Assembly (NCBI RefSeq): GCF_019703515.2
Contig: NC_059388.1
Span: forward strand, 5,359,979 to 5,423,978
Origin: Myxocyprinus asiaticus
Taxonomy: Eukaryota > Chordata > Actinopteri > Cypriniformes > Catostomidae
Direction of reading: 5' to 3'
DNA: 64,000 bases
Part shown: piece after piece, positions 1 to 9,712 of the stretch
Layout of the letters: the number at the start of each line of letters is the position of its first letter
Position numbering within the stretch: the stretch's first letter is position 1
Translations under genes and position numbers: made by a program
The notes under the pieces: model-generated
What the model saw: the letters and a program-made list of their open reading frames with translations, nothing else
Database searches by the model: none
What the model was told of the DNA's origin: nothing

Positions 1-345
1 TTCGAGATACGGATTCGGTAAGCTACCGGAGAGAGCTTCCCTATAATCTTAAAGGGGCCTGACCAGCTTGGTAGGAACTTTTTGGCGATTCCCACTGGTT
101 TAGCGAACTTGAAGACTTTATCACCTACTTTATATTCACGGTCAGACATTTTCCTATCGTAATAGGCCTTTTGTCCTTTGACACTGGTTTCCAGGTTTGT
201 TTGGGCCCAAGCAAACATAGTTTGGAGATGTTTGCGTAACTCGGTCACATACTGATGTGCAGTATATGCGGTTGCAACACTGACATCTTCTGGACGGTAC
301 AGCAGATGCAGTGGGAGAGTCATTTCCCTTCCAGTCATCATTTCA
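1..345 (-). pseudogene. Gypsy integrase C-terminal region (partial)
   Basis: On the minus strand this encodes the tail of an integrase: a segment beginning [17 protein letters not shown], a stretch with AYYDRKMSDREYKVGDKV, and the chromo-like GPF module (LPSWSGPFKIIGKL). These are typical of the post-catalytic domain of Gypsy integrases. It is out of frame with the core to its right, with a frameshift near 345, and it runs off the left edge of the window. Confidence 0.8.
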
Positions 346-796
346 AAGGGTGTGACCCCGTGGTGTGATGTGGAGTAGACCTGATGGCCATCAGTACCAA
401 AGGGAGTTTCACGTCCCAATCTTTGCCATTGCTGTTGACACACTTCTTGAGCATGCTGACAATGGTACAGTTGGTTCGCTCAACCTGACCTGATGACTGG
501 GGGTGGTATGCAATGTGGAATTTGGCTTCCACACCCAACATTTCCCACATTGTTTTCATCACAGCCACCGTGAACTGAGTGCCTCTGTCCGAGTCGATTG
601 AGAGAGGTAGCCCCCAATGGCTGAACACATGGTTCATCAGCATGAGTGCTGTGGTTTCAGCTGTGTCATTGGGTGCTGGCAAACACTCCACCCATTTTGT
701 AAATGCACAGTTGACAGTGAGGAGGTATTTGTTTCCTCGCGCCGACTTGGGTACTGGTCCGATCCAATCTATCTGCAGATTGGACCAAGAAAACAT
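338..796 (-). pseudogene. Gypsy integrase catalytic core
   Basis: The 152-residue frame is an rve-type integrase core. It shows the first Asp in LQIDWIG, the second in [10 protein letters not shown], and the Glu in SSGQVERTN, spaced as D-35-E between the last two. In a complete element this enzyme joins element DNA to the host chromosome. The catalytic triad is intact, but the frame breaks near 345 before the C-terminal domain, so this copy could not make a full integrase. The H2C2 module lies immediately right, at 821-1378, in another frame. Confidence 0.88.
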
Positions 797-820
797 GATT
801 CCCTTGACCTGCAGTGGAGC

Positions 821-1378
821 TCAATTCAGTGGCCGGGAAGGACGGAACTGACAACAGATCAAACATCCCTTTATGTAGGCATTAGTGTCTTTGAGCATAA
901 ATGGCCAGTACGCAACCTGTTGGAGGGTGTAGTAGGTAGCTTTGTAGCTCCTGTGACCTCCAATGGGAGCATCGTGGGCATGTATTAGCATCACCCCCCT
1001 ATGGTCAGTCGAAACGACCCACCGGGGTGGACCTGGACCATCAGGAACATAGACCAACAGGCCTTTCTCAAGTTTCAGGTGTTGTTGTACCTGACAAAGA
1101 GCTTTTAGTTCTTTTGAGTCCTGTAAAGATGATGGTAGGACCTGTTGTGTTTGAGGTTCCATCAACCGCTGCCGGATTGCCTGGATCACCGGGTCCCGTT
1201 CTTGCATGGCACTCAAGTCTGTGTCGCCCGGTTGTCGACCTAGGTTCACAGTCTGCAAGCAGTTTTGGAGATTTTCCCGGTTCTCTCTTGCCTGTCTACG
1301 GGTGAGAGCATTCACCGAGCAAGAGAGTGGTTTAGGGAGCCACACATCGGCGGTCCAAAAGAAACAGGCTCTTTTCAC
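821..1378 (-). pseudogene. End of RNase H linker plus integrase H2C2 zinc-binding domain
   Basis: The first third resembles the connection following RNase H (VNALTRRQ resembles the usual ADALSR motif). The last third is the integrase N-terminal zinc-binding module: His in [10 protein letters not shown] and the Cys pair in GCLICCQF. The start of the frame abuts the truncated RT at 1388, which marks the left edge of a large internal deletion. Confidence 0.78.
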
Positions 1379-1387
1379 TTTCGCAAG

Positions 1388-1750
1388 CTACTGATCCAGG
1401 TGGATCATGGGCCATCGTGAAAGAGGGACCTGTTTGTTCAGTTGTCGATAGTCAATTGTCAAGCGCCACTTTCCATTTGGCTTCAACACCGGCCACAATG
1501 GGGAGTTGTATGTGGAGTTACACTCCTGAATAATGCGTTTCCTCGACAACGTGTCAAGTATCTCTTGGATTGACTCGTAGGCAGCTAAAGGAATTCTGTA
1601 CTGGCATAAGAATGTGGGTGGTGCATTTGGGTCAGTTGGGATACGAACTGTATGGAGTTCGGTGATTCCACAGTCGTTGGAATCCCTTGAAAAGATCTGT
1701 TGGAAATTGTGAAACAATTTCCGCAGTTCTTGTCTTTGACCCTCTGTCAT
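1388..1750 (-). pseudogene. Gypsy reverse transcriptase, N-terminal fingers only
   Basis: The frame contains YRIPLAAYESIQEILDTL, RIIQECNSTYNSPLWPVLK, PNGKWRLTIDYRQLNKQ and WPMIHLDQ, the conserved fingers region of Gypsy RTs. It stops before the palm, so the catalytic YxDD motif, thumb and RNase H are absent; the next recognisable sequence is already past RNase H. The enzyme would be inactive. A stop separates it from the linker region upstream, at 1750-1772. Confidence 0.85.
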
Positions 1751-1771
1751 TAAGGTGTCTGCCTTAGTGAG

Positions 1772-2908
1772 TTATTGTGCTATTTCATCCTCGAATTCCG
1801 GATAAGGTTCCTCTGGTGGGGAACCGGCTTCATCACCAGTTGAAATCATGTCACCCGAGTGAACAGTGAGGGCATACACAATCATGTCTGTTTCCATGCT
1901 CAAGGCAGTACTGCAGACTTCTTTATTATGTAGCCCCTCATGACAAGCAACCATGATCATTTTGTTCAGGAAGGTGAGAAGGAGGGGTTCGAGGTTCTCC
2001 CCCCTCATCAAGGATGAAGGCAGCTCTCCAATCATGGGCACTGTCAGCTCGAAGTCATGAAACGAGCTATTGATCAGCAACCCTAATAGTCTACGTGCCG
2101 TCACAACAATTGGTATATTTGTTAGGTTCTGGACAAGCAAGTAAGCTGAGCGGTTGTTGAGCTCAAGCAGAGGTGTACCACAGACGGTCAGGCTGAGTTC
2201 CCAGAAGTATGGCAAGGGTTGGAAGAATGCCTGTGAACCAGGTATCATCTGCCCCTTGAGGATAATGAGGCAGACAGGGGCACCTGCAGTTCTAGCTGGG
2301 ATAGTCAGGTCAAACTCGCTCGCTGCCTGACACGCCTGAGGGATGGTCTGATCAGACAACATGTGTTCTGGATCAATCGCTGCCGGATGGTTTTCAATGC
2401 TTGCCTGAGACCATAGGACCTGGTTGACAGTGTCCAGTAGAGCACCTAACCTAACAAGGATATCGGCCCCCACGAGGAGTGAGGGATCAAGTTGGGGACT
2501 CACACTAATGAAGTGTGTAAACCTCTTCTTTCCAATTTGAATGGAAAGAGCACATATCCCAATAGCCTTGATGGGCCTCTGCGGTGACTCTGCAGAAAGA
2601 AGTTGGTGACTTTTGCACACGAAAGACAGAGAGGAGCTGTTCTGACACAACTTGTCATACAAAGCTTGACTAACAGCAGACTTCTCAGACCAGATTGCGA
2701 TAAACACATCAGGTACCAAGATACCATTAGCATGCACGCCTCCAGCTATGCAGGGGCTGTACAAAGCTGGGTTTGAGTTTTCTAGTGAGCAAAGGAATGA
2801 TTCCTGGGTGCTCATGGGTCCACCAAGCTGCGGTGTCGGTGGAGTCACAGATAACTCAAGAGGCTCAGAGCCAAGATGAGTCTGGATGTCTGGGTAATGA
2901 CAAAGCAC
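1772..2908 (-). CDS. Gypsy pol linker with a second retropepsin-like segment
   Basis: An open 378-residue frame lies between the aspartic protease (2954-3406) and the RT (1388-1750), in pol order. The middle reads HFISVSPQLDPSLLVGAD, then ILVRLGALLDTV. This resembles the C-terminal half of retroviral-type aspartic proteases (hydrophobic strand, G-A-D, flap-proximal helix). A DTG-type active site is not visible; the expected place reads VPDVFIAIWSEKSAVSQALY. It may be a duplicated, catalytically dead protease fold or a family-specific linker. The acidic C-terminus (PPEEPYPEFEDEIAQ) precedes the RT. Function is not known to me. Confidence 0.6.
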   Translation of the reverse strand: MLCHYPDIQTHLGSEPLELSVTPPTPQLGGPMSTQESFLCSLENSNPALYSPCIAGGVHANGILVPDVFIAIWSEKSAVSQALYDKLCQNSSSLSFVCKSHQLLSAESPQRPIKAIGICALSIQIGKKRFTHFISVSPQLDPSLLVGADILVRLGALLDTVNQVLWSQASIENHPAAIDPEHMLSDQTIPQACQAASEFDLTIPARTAGAPVCLIILKGQMIPGSQAFFQPLPYFWELSLTVCGTPLLELNNRSAYLLVQNLTNIPIVVTARRLLGLLINSSFHDFELTVPMIGELPSSLMRGENLEPLLLTFLNKMIMVACHEGLHNKEVCSTALSMETDMIVYALTVHSGDMISTGDEAGSPPEEPYPEFEDEIAQ

Positions 2909-2953
2909 TGACTCAAGAACAGTGTCACAAGTGGTCTCTCCTGACTCTTGTAT

Positions 2954-3406
2954 TTAAGTGACCCGGTCGTCTGAAGCATGACGGCTGTGGGCTAGACGGA
3001 CCAGATTCGGGGTTGCGACCTGGGCCCACATGTGCCCGTGAAGGCAGTCGATCAGTGGGGCCAGTCGGTCCAGCAGGTCATGGCTGAAAAGGAGTTGTTC
3101 TGTGTCGAAAGCACAGATGTAAATGGGATGATTGAGGGTCATCTCCTGGAAGGTGATATCAACCCAAGCACGTTTTGTGATGGGGGCTCTGTTTTGTGTG
3201 TAGCTGACAAGGCTCACATCACAGGACTCTGTCTGCAGTGGTTTACCATGAGAGAGCATTGCCCTGGTGACTTCTGTGAAAGTCTCCTCACACATTAGGC
3301 TGATTTCAGACCCAGTGTCCAGTAACGCATGGATGTCTATACACCTTCCTACCGACACTGAGGTGTATATGCATCTGGCATTACCCTTGTGGACAAGGTC
3401 TCCCAA
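2954..3406 (-). CDS. Retropepsin-like aspartic protease of Gypsy element
   Basis: The 150-residue frame starts with strands leading to the active-site motif ALLDTGSEISLM. It continues through TKRAWVDITFQEMTL and HPIYICAFDTEQLLFSHDLLDRL, matching the retropepsin layout of catalytic DTG, flap, and a C-terminal helix in the position of the usual G-x-D-x-L. The enzyme would cleave Gag-Pol as a homodimer. The active site is intact here, but it sits in an element with gag and RT disabled. A stop separates it from gag, at 3406-3533. Confidence 0.8.
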   Translation of the reverse strand: MGDLVHKGNARCIYTSVSVGRCIDIHALLDTGSEISLMCEETFTEVTRAMLSHGKPLQTESCDVSLVSYTQNRAPITKRAWVDITFQEMTLNHPIYICAFDTEQLLFSHDLLDRLAPLIDCLHGHMWAQVATPNLVRLAHSRHASDDRVT

Positions 3407-3532
3407 AAATTAAAAAAGCGGAGCATGGGTATTGGGCATGACTGCCACTGGGTGCGTCTGGGTCTTCCCTGTGTTCTTCTCCCAGCCTACAAAGTAGACT
3501 TTGGGGAAAGAGCAGGGAAGTGCATGGGCTAG

Positions 3533-4164
3533 TCACGCTGAGGAACTGTCACCATCGGGTTTTTTGTGGCCATCGTCTGACCCTTCGATGTGCTTTGTCA
3601 CGTCCGCTAGGCTTTTCTGGATGAGGCTGAGCTGACGCTTCAGATCACTCTTTCCAGGAGGCTCCGAATGATTCCCTTTGTTTCCATTCCACTGTCTGGG
3701 GCTTTTTACAAACCCGACATTCCTTTTCTTTGGAGAGGGATTCTGTTTTTTCTGTTTTTTTCTGACCCTGGGAGGGACCCTTGTGGTCATTCCCTTGGTT
3801 TCTCCAACTCCCCTGTGGGTGGTTGGTCAAATGTTTTGGGGCTGCCGCTTCGCAGCTTACTCTAGGCTGAGGTATTTCATAGCCCTCAAGCCCTAAGTCT
3901 GCCCTCTCTGAAGACTGGATGTCTAGGACTCTGACATCATCTTCTGGTTTATCAGTCGGACGCACAACTGTTTCCCAAGTCATTTGGGCCATCATTTGGG
4001 CCATCACGCCTATAGTACTCCCTAGGAGGCTCCAACCGCTTCTGTTGGATGCGGATGGCACTGAGGGTGGCTGATGTTTCATCAGTATATGGCGAGTACT
4101 CCTCGCACAGAACCCTGCAAAGCCTCGAAGTAGCTGTCACGAATGTGTGGCGGTTGAGTCTCAA
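3533..4164 (-). pseudogene. Gag C-terminus / degenerate nucleocapsid region
   Basis: Overlapping broken frames carry the end of capsid (SATLSAIRIQQKRLEPPREY) and a basic, Lys/Gly-rich tail (VRKKQKKQNPSPKKR). A CRVCKK start of a CCHC zinc knuckle is seen, but its remaining ligands are lost (KPQTVEW follows). At least two frameshifts are needed to connect it to capsid at 4082-4804. Confidence 0.6.
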
Positions 4165-4804
4165 TGAAAGAGTGGACGCTTCTGGAAGTTGTTTTCCAGA
4201 TGAGTTTCAACTTCTCACGTGCCGAGGCATGAGGCAAGTCGGCAAGACAATGTTCGATTTCCCTAAGGTAATCGCTGACATTTGAATCTCGGCTTGCTGG
4301 GTCAAAATGTTCTATGTCCTTCACAAAGGAGTCAAGCTGGCGCATGCGTAGACCTGTGTCTTGGTCCCGCTTGTATCCATCTGATTTGTCAGATGATGAG
4401 TACCAGTGCCTGCCCCCATTGCCATGGCGTTGGGTGAGACTACTTCCTCCTTGTGGTGAGGAAGGCGTCCTGCTGGGGCAGGGCCTAAAAGACGCCAGAG
4501 GGGAAGATTGCCGAAATGTGGCCTTGCCCCCGAAACGTGTTGGACTCACGTCACGAACAGGGATGCACTCTAACTCTGGGAGTTGGAGCAACGGTTTTGA
4601 AATACTACCTGAACCAGGGGTAGGATATTTCGCCATAGCACCATCCTCTGATTCCTCTGCCCCACTCTGGTCAAAGATGGGGTAGCGGAGTGCTTCTTGA
4701 GCTTTAGCCCGTATGTCTCGACTCTCTTGCCGGACTCGGTCGTCAGCGACCTCTCGGCTTTCTTTTTCAGCCGACTGGAGTCTTTCTACACACTCCTCCA
4801 GCAT
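4082..4804 (-). pseudogene. Gag capsid region
   Basis: The frame encodes a Pro/Ser-rich linker, then a helical segment with MRQLDSFVKDIEHFDPASRD, YLREIEHCLADLPHASAREK and FIETQPPHIRDSYFEAL. This helix-rich arrangement between matrix and nucleocapsid is that of Gypsy capsid domains that bind adjacent Gag molecules. The frame ends early at VRGVLAIY, after which capsid continues in another frame. Confidence 0.65.
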
Positions 4805-4825
4805 AGTATTTGTAGTCTGGAGGTC

Positions 4826-5167
4826 TCAATGTAAAGCGCGATTGCTTGCATCAAGCCGACTACACTGGGCTGTAAGTGTCTTTACCTCGCCCTTGAGTGT
4901 TGCTATTTGCAACTGGGCCTTGTGGTGGTAAAGTAGAAACAGCCTACCAACTACCTCCTGGATAGTGGTTACCTTCCCTTGAGGATCGTGTGCATTATCT
5001 ACCATGGCGGCCATTTCAGCATCACACTGAGATGGTGTGTAGCTGTTAAGCTCCTCCCTTTCTTCTCTAGAGACAAGGAGGAGGTCAGCGACCCAGTTGG
5101 ACAGTGAGGTTTCCTCACCTGACCTGGGAGCTTCAGCTCTGGATGCTGATGGGGACTGGCTACTCAT
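4826..5167 (-). pseudogene. Gag N-terminal coiled-coil region
   Basis: The 113-residue frame begins MSSQSPSASRAEAPRSGEET and contains a predicted coiled coil (heptad-like stretch HKAQLQIATLKGEVKTLTAQ). The start codon is the first ATG about 530 bases downstream of the LTR end at 5700, as expected for gag. A stop at 4826 separates it from the rest of gag. Confidence 0.6.
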
Positions 5168-5699
5168 ATCTCCCTGGTTTGACAGGTTAGAGGGTGATGT
5201 CCAGTGGACCCCTATAGGAACTCTTTATGAGTTCACAATTCTGAAACCTTAGCTGAGCTTTGAGGGTGGTGACTTACAACACCTGTTGCTCTGTGGAAAA
5301 CACTGACACACCAGTCATTATCCTGAGGAAAAAATGCACACTTACCTGTCACTCACGAGCAACTGCTTTGTATTATTAACTGTTCCTTGAGCTGCTAATT
5401 TAGGTGTTAATAATCACAGTATGACTATCAGCACGTCAGACTACTTTGGTAGTATCTAGTGACTGAATCTCTCAAACACAAACAGGAGTAATGAATTAGT
5501 ACCAAACTAGCAACCACTAACACAACACTTGCAATGATTCACAACCACAACCGGCCTTGTGTCTTAGCAGTTTGAACTTCCTGTAGAAAAAGGAAGCCAA
5601 GAGGGGAATCCTTTGGCTACTCTAGAATATTTAGTTATTTGCAAGAATATTGGAGGAAGCCAACAATTATCACGGCCTCACACAGGGCACCAATTATTA
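5168..5699 (-). other. Retroelement leader with candidate tRNA primer-binding site
   Basis: This untranslated stretch lies between the LTR end and gag ATG. On the minus strand, seven bases after the LTR terminus CCTACA, the sequence reads TGGTGCCCTGTGTGAGG (5692 back to 5676). Its TGG start is the complement of a tRNA CCA end. The exact tRNA is not assigned. Confidence 0.5.
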
Positions 5700-6237
5700 T
5701 GTAGGTGCTACTGGTTGTTTAAATCAGTTTTACTATCAGAAATAATCAATAATTAATTGTTATTAATTATGGAATAATTAAATAACAATTAAATAATTAA
5801 ATAGTAATTAAATAGAATTTAGCTCATTAAATTCTATTCTTGGGGCACCACTCTTTGAAAAGAGAAAAATGATAGCAACTTACTGATTGAGTCTCATAAA
5901 ACAAAATCTACCCTGTAGGTTGAGTATCTTAATTGTTAATCAAAATAATCAAAAAGGGGAAAAACTAGTTAAATTATTGCTATACAAATCTAATAGTAAT
6001 CTAGTTACAGTTAGTTTCTAACACCAATAAAATAACAGTACTCTGAGGTAACTTGGGAGTTCTTCACGTGGCAGAGGTTGGCTTCAACACAATATTCAAA
6101 CAAAAACAAACAGGAGTACATATTATAATATAACAAGATTTATTATAATCAAGCAGTAGTGAACACAGCCAATACTATCCGAATATAATCCAAAAATAAA
6201 TCAAGGAAATCATAAACTAACAGTGGAGCTATATGCT

Positions 6238-6270
<33 letters not shown>

Positions 6271-7357
6271 CCAGATACAGTAACAAAGGAATCAAAATGG
6301 AGGATCAGATTCAAAATGGAGGGTTAGATCCAAAATGGAGCTGATACAGCTTGAAGGTGGAAATGAGCGGACACACAAAGGAACTGACGGAACAGGCGGG
6401 AGAATTTGGTTCACCAGAATTGAGTCAGATATAAACTGCAGTGCTGCTCACTTAGTGAATATCAGTATATGAGAGAGAGAGAGAGGAAAGGTGCATGCAA
6501 TATAATTGAGGGTAACCGCTCGTAACAGCGGGGACTGAATTACTAGTTCAGATCACTCAACAAAACAAACTTAACCCCCCCCCAAAAAAATGCAAATCTC
6601 CCAACTCAAAACAGCAAACAGCGAGCAGAGTTTAACATACAAGATATACTCAAAACATCAGCATTTAGAATCAAATATAAGATTTAGTTGCGCAAGAAAA
6701 TCACAGTTTCTAAACTAAATCTGCCCAGATATCAAGCCTTACTTGGGAAATCCTGTGTGATTTCAGTAGGGTTGTCCGTTAGAATTCCTGTAGCATTGAG
6801 CGGTCAGGAGAAACGGTCTGGATGGTCCCTTGTCTTATGCTCGTCAGCAAAAAGACACGTCTCTGCTTTATTCTTCGGATCCAGCAGTGGAGAAGAATGC
6901 AGAAGGTATTCAACGTTGAATGAAAAAGAGGGAGAAGGGAAACTGGTCGCCTTTCCGTTTTTCAAAATAAATTCAGTTGCTTTACAGTGAAACTGAACCG
7001 GTTGTTATAAGTATACTATAAGACTTGAACAAAGCGAAGTTAATCTTACTCTACTGTGGCCAAATGGTGAGGTTAGAAAAACGTGGTCTCTTTGTTCTCA
7101 GTCCAAAATGGAGGGAGAACTCCTTCAGTACGTGCACAGTACAGATGTCCCTTAACAGCCAGGCAGAGCTTAGCACAGAGAGGCCGAACTTCATCTGTCC
7201 GCTGGTTTTATTGACAAGATGATGTCATCGGTCGTAGGCCGCTTTCGACCAATGGCATTTGAGACTGGGTCCAATGGGCGGGACTTCGCATCCAGTTGTG
7301 AATTTGTGAAGGATCCTGGGAAACTGAGTTCAATGTCTCTCCTTTGATTATAGAACA
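5700..7357 (-). repeat. 5' LTR of the Gypsy-type element (right boundary approximate)
   Basis: The inner end is TGTAGGTGCTACTGG on the plus strand, that is ...CCTACA on the coding strand, directly before the candidate primer site. It contains a polyadenylation signal AATAAA on the minus strand near 6130-6140 and a CCAAT-like box with a TGACATCAT element near 7220-7260. The outer end is placed at TGTTCTATAATC (minus) because LTRs start with TG; this is inference. Its last 200 bases align by eye with those of the solo LTR at 53381-55464. Confidence 0.55.
6238..6270. repeat. (GT)n microsatellite
   Basis: An interrupted run of GT dinucleotides within the LTR. Confidence 0.9.
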
Positions 7358-7387
7358 ACGGGCCATGCGGTCTCTGCTGCCATTTTG

Positions 7388-8650
7388 AATGTTAGAGCAG
7401 GCAGTATCAATATGGGTGTTAAAGTCACCAAGCAAAAGGACATGAGATGACACAGCACAAGTTAAAGTTAATATTTCACTGAGTTCACTAAGTTTGCTAC
7501 TTAGGTGGCCTATAAATTAAGATAATTATAAGAGGACGGTTAGAGCCAACCTTCAGAACCATGTACTCAAATGTCTTAGTGTTGTGAAAATCCAGTTGAG
7601 TAAGTGGTATTGAATTTTGATAGATGACCACAAGTCCACCCCCTTTGCCATATGAATGTGGTTTAGACAAGTGCTGATATCCATGTGGTGTAAGCAGGTT
7701 AAGATGCATATAATCATTATATGATCTGCTAAGTCTCAGTGAGAAATAGCATGTCCAGGTTGGTGTCAGTAGTTAGTTCATTAAGATAGGGGCCCTTATC
7801 CGAGATAGAGCGACAGTTCAGGAGAGCAAAGTGTTTTCGCAATAGGTTGCCTGTTGAGGTATAATTTGAGTCTGTCTTATTTATGTTGACAAGTGATCCC
7901 TTTGTAGAAGCTTTGGTTTACTCAATGCTCTATTTATTGACAAAATGCAAGAAATCACAGTAGGTGCTGACTGTTGAATGTTGAAAATCCTTCGGGGTGA
8001 GCGATGTACATATCGCGGGTGTCGTATGATACCAAGCAACTGGCAGTGCTCGTACATCACGGAGTCGAGACGTGGATGCCAGTTTAATGCCTTTAATTCA
8101 GATGACAAATACCCACTTTCCATGTTGGATGTTAATCCAAAAATAAAGGAAACCAGAGTGCGGGATGAGAGCCAGCCATCAGCAAAATCACGTTAGCCAG
8201 AACCTCAACCATCACAACATCTATAAATAGCTCACAGAGAGGAAAGCAACCTGACCTGACAGCAAGCAAATAGAGTTATTGATAAGGAGAGTGTTAACTC
8301 ACCCCACAGTCAGTCTGATAGATGGAGGATCGAGGAGGGAGAGAGCTTGCAGCAAGCCAGCAACCGAGAGTTCACAGCGGCAACAGAAAAACACGGCAAG
8401 CTGAAGCAGAGGTGGTAGATCCAAGTTGCAGAGTGACGTCCGAGAATTTAGAGGGGTAGCAGAAAACACAATAGCTCTCATAAAACAGCAGCCAGATGAT
8501 AGCAGAACAAAACAAACTGAAAAATAACAAAATAAACAGAAAACAAATAACATAAATGTTTACAAACAGTCATCCCAGTGTGGAGCAGCAGCCAGACGTG
8601 CACAGCGCTCCCACACCAGAACCGGAAGTCAAGAGGTGGCAGCCAATCAA
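7388..8650 (-). mobile_element. 5' part of an L2/CR1-like LINE, inverted
   Basis: On the minus strand, broken frames carry the apurinic endonuclease start of LINE ORF2: FALLNCRSISDKGPYLNEL, DMLFLTET, then GKGGGLVVIYQNSIPLTQLD, IILIYRPPK and LLLGDFNTHID. Upstream (to about 8650) is a 5' region with short open segments and no clear domain. The match ends abruptly at the TACSN codons near 7388. The continuation of this endonuclease is found in the opposite orientation at 9090-9712. Confidence 0.7.
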
Positions 8651-8654
8651 GTTT

Positions 8655-9085
8655 ATGTTGTTCATAACCATATGCTGTTACTTTTTCAATATGAATTTTT
8701 TCAGTAATTCCATTCAATATGTTTTTGTATGGAAAAGAGCAGCATTAGGATTCTTGAAGATTGTGTTAAGATTCTCGTGACTTGGAAAAAAATGAGGGAC
8801 AACTTGAGAGCAGTAAATAATTTTGTGTATTTTCGTTTTGCTAGCCATGCTGACACAGTCATGTCATTTAACAGATACATCAGTGATGAAAAGAAATTCA
8901 AATTGTATTCGTCTTTTGTTTTAGACAGCATAAAATGAAAAAAAGGATGACTGAAACAGGTGAATTGCTAGCAATGCAGACACAGTGTTTGTCCTGTACT
9001 GTGTGAACTTAAAAAAACAAACAAGCATATCTTTTAAAAACAAAAATTTTGGCCCTTTATTGCATTTAATGTGTAGGGCCTTGGC
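8655..9085. other. Unassigned segment between opposed LINE pieces
   Basis: AT-rich sequence with short open frames on both strands that resemble no family I know. It may be LINE 5' sequence or host DNA between two insertions. Confidence 0.4.
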
Positions 9086-9089
9086 CCAG

Positions 9090-9712
9090 TACTCATTTAA
9101 AGACTGTCCTGGACTGTTTTGATCTTCTTCAGAATGTCAATTTCCCAACTCACACTCATGGTCATATGCTTGATTTGGTCTGTACATCTGGTTTGAATAA
9201 TGTTTCCATCTGTGGTCTGGCTATTCCTATCTCTGACCATAAGCATATTACATATTGCAGCAGGTCTTTTTCTGTTGTGGCACCTAAGCTATGGAACTCA
9301 ATCCCCCGGCTCTCTGAACTACTACCTCTATATCTGAATTCAAATCTCAGCTCAAAACCTATTTGTTCTCCCAATATTATCAGTCATAATGTGTATATGC
9401 TTCATGTACTGCTCATTGTATTTGTATGCTTATCTGTATTCTGATTGGGCCACTGCCTACTCTGCTTACACTTTCTCTACTGTCTACATGATGTTATGTG
9501 TTCTTTTGTACTGGATTGATATGTCTAATTTATTGCACGATCTGATCTGCTATATGCAACTGCATTTGTTTTTGTTCCAGACTGGGCAACTGTCCACTGT
9601 CCATATGACTGTCTATATGATTTTTTTTTTTGTTACTGTTCTTTATTGTGAAGCGTCCTTGAGTTCTGGAAAGGCGCTATATAAATTAAACATATTTTTA
9701 TTATTATAACAT
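9090..9712 (+). mobile_element. 3' part of an L2/CR1-like LINE with internal deletion and 3' tail
   Basis: On the plus strand, NVNFPTHTHGHMLDLVCTSG is the end of the LINE endonuclease. It is joined in frame to SFSVVAPKLWNSIPRLSEL, the C-terminal signature of LINE ORF2, so the reverse transcriptase is deleted. The 3' end is the usual tail of these LINEs, GAAAGGCGCTATATAAATTA, followed by an ATT-rich run at 9690-9710. Confidence 0.75.

Larger units (their letters stand above)
1..7357 (-). mobile_element. Ty3/Gypsy-type LTR retrotransposon, internally deleted, 3' end outside window
   Basis: Read on the minus strand from right to left, the order is LTR, leader, gag, aspartic protease, protease-like linker, start of reverse transcriptase, then directly the integrase zinc-binding region, integrase core and integrase C-terminus. 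This gag-PR-RT-IN order is that of Ty3/Gypsy elements. The RT palm and RNase H are missing, several frames are broken, and the second LTR would lie left of base 1. The copy is therefore non-autonomous. The right boundary is approximate because no paired LTR is available in the window. Confidence 0.85.

Noticed and set aside
6688..6990. 100-codon plus-strand frame
   Set aside because: Falls inside the first LTR with no recognisable domain; the codon pattern looks random.
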